Shown: piece by piece, positions 23,801 to 27,172 of the stretch | Position numbering within the stretch: the first letter of the stretch is position 1 | How the letters are laid out: each line of letters starts with the position of its first letter | NCBI GenBank assembly: GCA_900660155.1 | Contig: CABFPE010000118.1 | Coordinates: forward strand, 973,273-1,000,444 | DNA: 27,172 nucleotides | Reading direction: 5' to 3' | From: Hofstenia miamia | Lineage: Eukaryota > Xenacoelomorpha > Acoela > Hofsteniidae | Notes under the pieces: generated by a model | The model's database searches: none | Told to the model about the DNA's origin: nothing | What the model saw: only the letters and a program-made list of their open reading frames with translations | Program-made: the position numbers and the translations under genes

Positions 23801-26800
23801 AGTTGTCTGACCGGTAAACTATTTTGGATATAGCAGGAAGTTCATGTATTTCTGTGTCTAAGTGATCTACTTTGGGGAAATTCAAATGTGCAATGTAATA
23901 CGATGGGAGGCATTGTGAAAGTTCATGTGCACTGCATAATGCACTCCAATTTCAGCTTCTAAATTCCAGTTAGCTCTCTAACTTAGTGTGGACATTGATA
24001 TATGTCTTCCTATAGTGCCATGCTTGAACAAAAAAGAGACTAACCTTAGCAAATTTTAAAAACCAAGAAACAAATTAATAAATAAATTTTACTGCTTTGC
24101 AAATAAATGTTTTTCACATATTTCAAAAAAGTTCTTACACATTTTATTACTTATTTTGTCGTTCCTAATAACATATAAGCCTAGTGATGTAGTAACAGTA
24201 GATTTCCTCAAGCTTTATCTGAATTATTATACTATGAACATAGCATACATTCAAGCAATATTTGTTTTTAATATACAGCAATCGAATTGATACAAGCAGT
24301 TTCATTCCGTTTCTATTTGATCTACAGACATACTAGACGAGCTCTCTTGAAATACTTCGTGTACTATAACAAGCAACTGAATAAAGCAAATCTGATCAAC
24401 GTTTGACGTAAAAAAAATCAGATTGTATTCATTTTTCAAATGATAGATCTCAATTATCAAGAATTCAAGATATACCTGTTTGTGTTGATCTTCACAATTG
24501 CTTAACAATCTTTTCAATAATTCCTCATGCATCTAAATAGGTTTAAAAATGATCAAAGACGGTGAGGTAAATTCCACTGTTATTAAGGGAGAGAATGTAT
24601 TAATTTATCATTGAAAACATTTATTAGTAAATTAATAGGAAGTTTCCAAACATAGGCTTCGACTAGCAAATGGCTTCAAAGAAGTTGTATCTTTAACAGA
24701 ACCAAAGTTTGTTTAGCTTCATTCAAATAGCTTTTAACTCATAATAATAAATCGACTCAAAAAGGCTATTGATAATATTTAGTCAAATAAGGTTAAATAA
24801 AGCAAATTTTTGAAAACAAAGATTTTTTGTGAAGGATGATTTTACATGGTTGGTTCGTATTGATCATCCAATGGAAAATTCAAAAATTCTGTTTCATAAA
24901 TTTAAGGTATTTTCATGCTGTTTTAGATCAATGCGTGCTTCCTCTAAACAGTAAGTTACAGAGCATTCGTAAAAAATAATGATTAAGATTATTTCCACGA
25001 ATCAGTGTATGGTTAATTTCCAATTCGTTCAAAATCCAAAATTCTGTACTTATTTGATCTCAAAGAGCATTAGTTGCAGTAGTGTAAGACTTCTGAAAAA
25101 ATAGATGATAAACAAAATTTGACTTCACGCCTAGATAGGTGCAATTTTCTTACTTTAGAGCCGCCATCTAGTAACATATATTTATAGACAATAATTTAGT
25201 ATTATACTTTCAACGAAATATCTGCAAGCAACGCAGTGCTACTTCCGTTATAAACTTGTAGAGCTGTTCATTATGAAAAAGACTATGATCAATCGTTTTC
25301 AATGGCACATTAAGGATTATTCATTGTGGGTGGGGTTGCATGCCCCAAACTGGTTTGGCAATTGCATGACTCATCTAATACTTTAATATTTGGAACAAAT
25401 TAGAATTGAACATGTGCAAGAAAGCATGTTTACTATAATGGGAAATAATAGGAAGTCTTTTCATTTCATTAAATATTGTAATGAGAATAGCGCTACCAAA
25501 CATTAGAAATTGAAATATTTTTATACTTTGATTTCATTTTCTCGCATTTAATGACAGATTTTATGCAATAGGTAGCCACGAATATTGAAAAACTCCAGTA
25601 CTATAGTCAATTACAGATGCGTAATTGTGAAATCGTCATAATTGATTTTTGGAAGAAGCAAACAATTTAATGGTTGTTATGAAAAGTTTCTCGTAAAAAA
25701 TTACATAATAGGACTTTATGGTAACTACGTTATTTATGAATACATGTACATAGATTGCGAAGTTGCCACTCATTCTGAGAGTCAGCTCTGCTGCGCGAGG
25801 TGCATTCGGTAATTAGAATATAAGCGGTCATAGAGCGGTTATGCGCAGTTTAAATATACAAATGAGAAATACAATAACAGTTATATGCTAAAAATTAAGT
25901 AGTAAACATCATAAGATATTCTGTGGTAAAAATAATGAACTAGCGTTTTGCGGGTGCAGCCATAAGCTGCGTTTTCAGTCTCGGGGAATTTGCAAAATAT
26001 TACCATGGTGTTTTCATTTCCATATTTTCCAACAAATATTTGAAAGTTAATTATTTGCTTCTCACGTTATTTTTTTTCGATTGATTTACAGTTCATCGAC
26101 TTGTTTACGCGGTTCACTAATTGGCAGAATTCAGTTCAAAGTACTACAAGGTGCAAATAAAAAATCCCTATTCCTTTCAAGTTTCATTTCTAGTAGTTTA
26201 CTTTCAATTGGTTGTTAAGAATTTGTAAAGCAACAGTTCACGAACACCTGCGGTTTCGGTTTCACACTGCATATGGACAGCCACGACTGCTTCGCTTAAG
26301 TCACAGCCGGCAGACTAAAAGGTCCGGACACAAAACTGACTTGAATCTGATATGTTGGAATTAGGCTTTGGTTGAATTGGTAAGTTCTAGATATCATTAG
26401 AATTCCGAATTCATATCACGGAATTTTATGTTGCAAACAAATTCAGTTGTGCCTTAAAACTATTAGAAAATGTTATATGAAATCAAAAAATTGAAATACA
26501 TTTATATATTTATTTGAACAACTCAACTCGACTCGACTCTTCTTAAAACTGTAAAAAATATAGTTTAGAAGGAAGTGCCGGTAAAACTAAAATGCAATAA
26601 TAAAATGTAATAAATAAATAAATACATTTATAAGAAACCTTTTTTTAAATAAATGCTTAAGGCAAACTAAAGGTTTAAATCTAATGCAGAAGAAATTGTT
26701 TAATATTGATAATGAAATGAACAAGTATTGATACCTCTTCGGAGTAAATAGTGTCCAGCCTTTTTTTATAATAGAATAGAATATGCACTACGTAGCTATT

Positions 26801-27005
26801 AAATATTTCTACTGTCGATGGAATTTCTTTTATTCTCTTAATAGATTGGAATTTTGAATAGGACTTTGAAATATTTCCACCCACGCTTGAATTCCTGATC
26901 AATTCAACAAATTTGAACTTGGAATCGTCTGGAAGGGCGGTGAGAATGGAATTTACAAGATGAATTGATATTAACTGACAGCAAACAAAGTCGTCCTCAT
27001 TCTTT
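8682..27005 (-). CDS. ELMO: ELMO/CED-12 engulfment and cell motility protein, 5' end outside window (multi-exon gene)
   Basis: ELMO proteins are cytoplasmic scaffolds that bind DOCK-family exchange factors and help activate Rac for engulfment of dying cells and cell migration. The gene is assembled from these minus-strand exons, in transcript order: 26735-27005, 24476-24532, 24326-24376, 22809-22913, 18853-18940, 18673-18830, 17992-18048 (possibly optional), 16106-16264, 13033-13162, 12579-12653, 11954-12066, 11865-11909, 8682-8840. Every junction is GT-AG and every phase fits (0,0,0,0,1,0,0,0,1,1,0,0). The joined product, about 490 residues, matches remembered human ELMO1 from its armadillo-like region to its C-terminus in order and roughly in length. 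The best blocks are the ELMO domain segment FESLFCVVFNRYV, VIKYVIEQV, LSLKEKK, the PH-helix segment NCWMDAIAILQGKE, and the tail LELEIQLIEMDNIKIPEE. Divergence is high. A linker of about 15 residues before exon 22809-22913 was not found. The first part (Ras-binding-like and early armadillo regions) lies right of the window. Confidence 0.88.
8909..8937. repeat. (AT)n microsatellite
   Basis: Interrupted AT dinucleotide run in the last ELMO intron. Other (AT)n runs are noted in the regional entries and at 23735-23748. Confidence 0.9.
9274..9274. other. Single-base assembly gap after an (AT)n run
   Basis: One N ends the (AT)n run at 9245-9273. Sequence to its right duplicates 12397-12871, so contig order or the contig end should be treated as uncertain here. 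Confidence 0.9.
9275..9749. repeat. 475-bp exact copy of 12397-12871
   Basis: No mismatch or indel was seen across 475 bp (offset 3,122). It begins at the N and ends exactly where the pogo-like transposon end starts. The original starts inside a putative MITE and runs through a PH exon of ELMO. Confidence 0.93.
9457..9531 (-). other. Second copy of ELMO PH exon 12579-12653
   Basis: Identical to 12579-12653 with both splice sites intact. It lies between the PH helix exon and the terminal exon, so including it would add an out-of-order PH piece. It belongs to the 475-bp copy starting at N9274. Confidence 0.85.
9750..9810 (-). mobile_element. Solo end of the pogo-like element
   Basis: 61 bp matching 15781-15841 with a single difference (AATGG against AACGG), ending in GGAATATACGGTA. 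No matching left end is present upstream before the N. Confidence 0.85.
9811..11864. other. ELMO intron sequence with microsatellites
   Basis: Contains (AT)n tracts at about 9974-10033, 11549-11586 and 11802-11834. A short splice-bounded open segment at 11646-11694 was considered and rejected as an exon. Nothing else was recognised. Confidence 0.5.
11865..11909 (-). CDS. ELMO: ELMO exon: PH-domain C-terminal helix
   Basis: A 45-nt phase 0 exon encoding FNCWMDAIAILQGKE, after a 44-nt intron (11910-11953). Acceptor TGTTTTAG, donor GAA|GTATGT. It matches human ELMO1 YCIWTDGLNALLGKD, with the tryptophan characteristic of the last helix of PH domains. Confidence 0.82.
11954..12066 (-). CDS. ELMO: ELMO exon: middle PH-domain strands
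   Basis: A 113-nt exon, phase 1 in and phase 0 out, acceptor GATTTAG, donor ACT|GTAAAC. It encodes RLSSISFEFKAKEKQIIIKN followed by LSDNKEILKVTTNNSTT. Sequence similarity is weak, but phase and position between the two better-matched PH exons support it. The product is shorter than the equivalent region of vertebrate ELMO, so the loops between strands must be reduced. Confidence 0.68.
12199..12489. mobile_element. Possible MITE with imperfect inverted ends
   Basis: The first about 45 bp (CTAGGAATTTGTG ... CATTCAGTCCCATGGAATTTA) resemble the reverse complement of the last about 45 bp (CTAGAATTTTGTC ... CATTTAGTCCCATTGGATTTA). A second inner inverted pair, TAGTCCCAGTC / GACTGGGACTA, lies at about 12238-12288. 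No clear target duplication was found and there is no transposase. The plus-strand open frame 12208-12507 spans it and is probably not a gene. Confidence 0.45.
12579..12653 (-). CDS. ELMO: ELMO exon: first PH-domain strands
   Basis: A 75-nt exon, phase 1 in and out, between acceptor GTTTCAG and donor AATT|GTAAGT. It encodes ENVRGSIVSYVKFNAVSSGS followed by GIYTN. YVKFNA...GIYTN corresponds to YCRLSP...LHYGD, the first beta strands of the ELMO PH domain. The exon lies inside the 475-bp segment that also appears at 9275-9749. Confidence 0.78.
13033..13162 (-). CDS. ELMO: ELMO exon: pre-PH helix
   Basis: A 130-nt exon, phase 0 in and phase 1 out. Acceptor GCATTAG, donor AAAG|GTAACG. It encodes YLSLKEKKEGNIKQMIYKER followed by IGHLHDGAEFHKVEKGTKGK. 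It aligns without gaps to human ELMO1 ILELKEKIQPEILELIKQQR followed by LNRLVEGTCFRKLNCRRRQD, the helix leading into the PH domain. Confidence 0.9.
13860..14355 (+). pseudogene. Tc1-like transposase C-terminal relic
   Basis: Plus-strand patches read QDNAPCHATRNP (about 14056-14093), the catalytic-core signature of Tc1-type DDE transposases. Downstream, LVESMAARIEVIIAANSNT (about 14286-14342) corresponds to the conserved C-terminal LVxSMxxRxxxVIxAxGxxT block. The middle WPxxSPDLNPIEN region is scrambled by frameshifts. The N-terminal half is absent or unrecognisable and no terminal repeats were identified. Confidence 0.75.
14540..14732. mobile_element. Foldback/MITE-like element enclosing telomere-like repeats
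   Basis: Arms 14540-14572 and 14699-14732 are inverted copies (TTTCAAAAATATTGTGTTTA / TAAACACAATATTTTTGAAA, then GTGAGAAC / GTTCTCAA with small differences). Between them lies a degenerate TTAGGG array. No coding capacity. Confidence 0.72.
14642..14668 (+). repeat. Degenerate interstitial TTAGGG repeat, about four units
   Basis: Reads GGTTAGAGTTAGGG followed by TTAGGATTAGGG, the canonical metazoan telomere repeat with two base changes. It lies inside the foldback element. Confidence 0.8.
14971..15841. mobile_element. 871-bp non-autonomous pogo/Tc1-mariner-like element
   Basis: Both ends read TACCGTATATTCCGGCC inward and continue TTA(A/G)GTCGACT, giving a 29-bp inverted repeat with two mismatches. 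The ends begin and finish with TA, as expected for TA-inserting elements. The motif AAGTCGACCCCC recurs at 15008-15019, 15065-15076 and 15771-15782 and could be transposase-binding sites. Inside is a 33/34-bp tandem duplication (15165-15231). Just before it a plus-strand frame reads DGSDEDWPKREVI, acidic like the tail of some pogo/CENP-B-type transposases. No transposase ORF remains. Confidence 0.82.
15165..15231. repeat. 33/34-bp tandem duplication inside pogo-like element
   Basis: Two adjacent units, CGAAGTGATCACTGG... and CGAAGTGATCAACTGG..., nearly identical apart from one inserted A and one T/A change near the unit end. Confidence 0.9.
16106..16264 (-). CDS. ELMO: ELMO exon: end of ELMO domain
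   Basis: A 159-nt, 53-codon phase 0 exon. Acceptor ATTTAG, donor AAA|GTATGC. VIKYVIEQVNYAKNICGRP matches human ELMO1 VMQVVKEQVMRALTTKPSS. LEEFSIVLRKLNLDAVQRK matches LDQFKSKLQNLSYTEILKI, with the same spacing. This is one of the strongest single blocks supporting the ELMO call. Confidence 0.9.
16265..17991. other. ELMO intron; possible second Tc1-like relic at about 17290-17720 (+)
   Basis: At about 17345-17400 a plus-strand frame reads SITEISRKCGRFYKH, resembling the helix-turn-helix start of Tc1-type transposases. Near 17655-17700 MVNDGEDIVFGLENLIK loosely resembles the DGPDGxxYY region. Stops separate them and no ends were found, so this is tentative. Nothing else was recognised. Confidence 0.3.
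17992..18048 (-). CDS. Candidate extra in-frame ELMO exon (19 codons)
   Basis: A 57-nt phase 0 segment encoding FYILYKYFPLRELISEYPQ, flanked by a good acceptor (AATTTGCAG) and a strong donor (CAG|GTGAGC). The exons on either side join directly in other ELMOs (EANCTDDVDQ then VIKYVIEQV), so this would be a 19-residue insertion in the ELMO domain. It could be an optional cassette exon, a lineage-specific insertion, or a chance splice-site pair. Confidence 0.5.
18673..18830 (-). CDS. ELMO: ELMO exon: ELMO domain core (copy left of the gap)
   Basis: A 158-nt exon, phase 1 in and phase 0 out, donor CAG|GTATAA. It encodes QNPFFELLFEEDNPFESLFC, then VVFNRYVKTFCEMEAN. These line up with human ELMO1 NDFHPMFFTHDRSFEEFFCI followed by CIQLLNKTWKEMRAT, the most recognisable part of the ELMO domain (the HP/NP-FF and aromatic FFC positions are kept). 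The intron on its 5' side is 18831-18852. An identical copy lies at 20036-20193. Confidence 0.9.
18853..18940 (-). CDS. ELMO: ELMO exon: ELMO domain helix (copy left of the gap)
   Basis: An 88-nt exon, phase 0 in and phase 1 out, encoding ANVKHIPMIESAVRVCSLLS and then DNILDLNHL. Acceptor AAATTTAG, donor CTTG|GTGAGC. It corresponds to RSSIELTKMLCEILKVGELP in human ELMO1. An identical copy stands at 20216-20303 because of the duplication around N19667. Only 22 nt separate it from the next exon. Confidence 0.86.
19460..19534 (+). other. GC-rich 75-nt imperfect hairpin in an ELMO intron
   Basis: Outer arms GAGGCGT/ACGCCTC (7 bp) and inner arms GCGCAAAGT/ACTTTGCGC (9 bp) are separated by small internal loops. 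They enclose a further small stem (GGTC/GACC, followed by GAAA). It stands out as GC-rich in an AT-rich intron. A second copy at 20823-20897 is due to the block duplication. It could be a tiny inverted-repeat transposon or a structured RNA; no family recognised. Confidence 0.6.
19667..19667. other. Single-base assembly gap between identical blocks
   Basis: The N sits exactly between the end of the left copy and the start of the right copy, the pattern left when two overlapping contigs are joined without merging the overlap. Confidence 0.93.
20036..20193 (-). other. Second copy of ELMO exon 18673-18830 (probable assembly duplicate)
   Basis: Base-for-base repeat of the exon at 18673-18830, offset by 1,363 positions, with the same splice sites. 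It lies right of N19667 in the duplicated block and should be counted once in a gene model unless reads prove a real tandem duplication. Confidence 0.85.
20216..20303 (-). other. Second copy of ELMO exon 18853-18940 (probable assembly duplicate)
   Basis: Repeat of the exon at 18853-18940, with the same 22-nt intron (20194-20215) on its 3' side. See the duplicated block around N19667. Confidence 0.85.
21077..21132. repeat. (AT)n followed by (TTTA)n microsatellite
   Basis: An AT run to about 21103 continues directly as seven or more TTTA units. Confidence 0.95.
21205..22131 (-). mobile_element. Mariner-family transposon with both ends, internally deleted
   Basis: The left end TACGAAGTGTGTGATAAAAG and the right end (read inward) TACGAGGTGTGTGAGAAAAG, both followed by TAATGAGAC, form a ~29-bp inverted repeat with two mismatches. 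TA target duplications are at 21203-21204 and 22132-22133. At 927 bp it is shorter than the usual ~1.2-1.3 kb, in line with the internal deletions in its transposase. Confidence 0.93.
21290..21956 (-). pseudogene. Mariner transposase, broken
   Basis: Minus-strand pieces in order: EDELRSGRHSTSKTVESA (about 21760-21815); the helix-turn-helix stretch KLYRRLTIRMISEQLNLNTF followed by TVHHILRDDL; LVPKNLTTEQKDNRK; TGDESWIFENDPETKR, holding the first catalytic aspartate (about 21500-21545); and HKEFVPSGHTS (about 21350-21390). The 21535-21750 frame stops just where TGDESW begins in another frame, marking a deletion or frameshift. Several in-frame stops follow the ATG at about 21951. Not functional. 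Confidence 0.88.
22134..22808. other. ELMO intron, nothing recognised
   Basis: Unique sequence between the mariner and the exon at 22809; no further transposon end or RNA gene seen. Confidence 0.45.
22809..22913 (-). CDS. ELMO: ELMO exon: start of ELMO domain
   Basis: A 105-nt, 35-codon phase 0 exon. Acceptor CATTTAG, donor GAG|GTAAAG. The part LLQQPKIGSFPLLLLEYYLQ followed by KHPDKYKE aligns with human ELMO1 [20 protein letters not shown] followed by HHQDAYIRI, the conserved opening of the ELMO domain. The segment equivalent to YKKLGF just before it in other ELMOs is not in this exon and was not found upstream. Confidence 0.85.
22914..24325. other. ELMO intron, no confident feature
   Basis: Expected to hold the missing linker exon (YKKLGF-like) if it exists. 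A minus-strand frame at about 23760-23960 (SYYIAHLNFPKVDHLDTEIH and onward) stays open for over 60 codons but lacks good splice sites. (AT)n at about 23735-23748. Confidence 0.4.
24326..24376 (-). CDS. ELMO: ELMO exon: short linker exon
   Basis: A 51-nt phase 0 exon encoding LLVIVHEVFQESSSSMS, after a 99-nt intron with acceptor TTTATTCAG. The hydrophobic helix followed by a serine run resembles the human ELMO1 stretch IFELRRIAFDAES followed by NNSSGSM. The donor used here, TCT|GTAGAT, is weak. A stronger GTATGT lies a few bases upstream but would change phase and then need an extra exon before 22809-22913. If unspliced, the frame ends 7 codons later. Confidence 0.5.
24476..24532 (-). CDS. ELMO: ELMO exon: helix after armadillo region
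   Basis: A 57-nt phase 0 exon encoding MHEELLKRLLSNCEDQHKQ, between the acceptor CTATTTAG and the donor CAG|GTATAT. It fills the place of the charged stretch around MDPQDQAQRD in vertebrate ELMO. Similarity is weak on its own; the call rests on phase, splice sites and position between better-matched exons. The methionine at its start is internal, not an initiator. Confidence 0.68.
24533..26734. other. ELMO intron, nothing recognised
   Basis: Mostly AT-rich. A relatively GC-richer stretch at about 25780-26340 shows no clear ORF, inverted ends or RNA structure by eye. Confidence 0.4.
26735..27005 (-). CDS. ELMO: ELMO exon: armadillo-like region (first exon visible)
   Basis: The exon enters with one base completing a codon and runs 90 codons to GAAGAG before GTATCA. 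The acceptor is the AG of ATTTTAAG. An in-frame TGA lies just upstream, so the exon cannot extend further 5'. Residues such as CQLISIHLVNSILTALPDD line up with the human ELMO1 stretch IQTYTIAVINALFLKAPDE. The next part (IKRIKEIPSTVEIFNSYVVH) matches the helix pair with LTHVIRAQRAINNEMAHQLY. The preceding exon must end in phase 2 and is outside the window. Confidence 0.82.
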
Positions 27006-27172
27006 CTTAAAATGTAAGCGTTTCAAAATAGGTAAAAGCAGAAAATTATTGTATAGTAGTTAACAAGGTGTTTGGAATCAAACGAAATCAACTTCCTTGA
27101 ATAAATTAATTTATTGATAAAGCAGAATTAGTAATCAGTAAAAATTTATATTTGGCTATATATATAATAATA

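Noticed and set aside
23760..23960. Minus-strand coding segment in an ELMO intron
   Set aside because: Open for over 60 codons, but it lacks convincing acceptor and donor sites and matches no ELMO segment; probably chance.
1..27172. CRISPR array, operon or bacterial defence system
   Set aside because: No regularly spaced repeats and no prokaryotic gene organisation. Splice sites, microsatellites and animal transposons show a eukaryotic nuclear genome.

Overview
This window comes from an AT-rich animal nuclear genome. It has long (AT)n microsatellites, GT-AG introns, decayed class I and class II transposons, and one multi-exon host gene. I cannot name the species. A degenerate TTAGGG run and Tc1/mariner, hAT and jockey/CR1-type relics fit many invertebrates (cnidarian, flatworm, mesozoan and so on). 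There is no prokaryotic signature.

The main content is one gene on the minus strand, from beyond the right edge (last visible 5' exon 26735-27005) to a stop codon at 8682. No long ORF shows it because it is cut into small exons. Joining GT-AG bounded segments in consistent phase gives about 490 residues that align by eye, in order, with the C-terminal two thirds of ELMO/CED-12. This is the engulfment and cell motility scaffold that works with DOCK180/CED-5 to activate Rac. The exons give the end of the armadillo-like region, the ELMO domain, the helix before the PH domain, a divergent PH domain, and the C-terminal helix with a short proline motif. The N-terminal part lies outside the window. 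One intron is only 22 nt and another 44 nt, while others are kilobases long.

Left of the gene (1-8681) I see no confident host gene. There is a complete-ended hAT element (549-1998, 8-bp target duplication), a diverged ~250-bp tandem repeat (about 3690-4270), and a decayed non-LTR reverse transcriptase (about 6440-7670, minus). The introns hold a Tc1-like transposase relic (about 13860-14355), a foldback element with telomere-like repeats (14540-14732), an 871-bp TA-flanked pogo-like element (14971-15841), a mariner with both ends (21205-22131), and a GC-rich hairpin (19460-19534).

Two single-base N gaps matter for anyone using this assembly. Around N19667, 1,362 bp are repeated almost perfectly on both sides, so two ELMO exons appear twice; this looks like an unresolved contig overlap. 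Right of N9274, 475 bp identical to 12397-12871 (including a PH-domain exon) abut a 61-bp pogo-like transposon end. That is either a chimeric contig end or a transposon carrying a captured exon.
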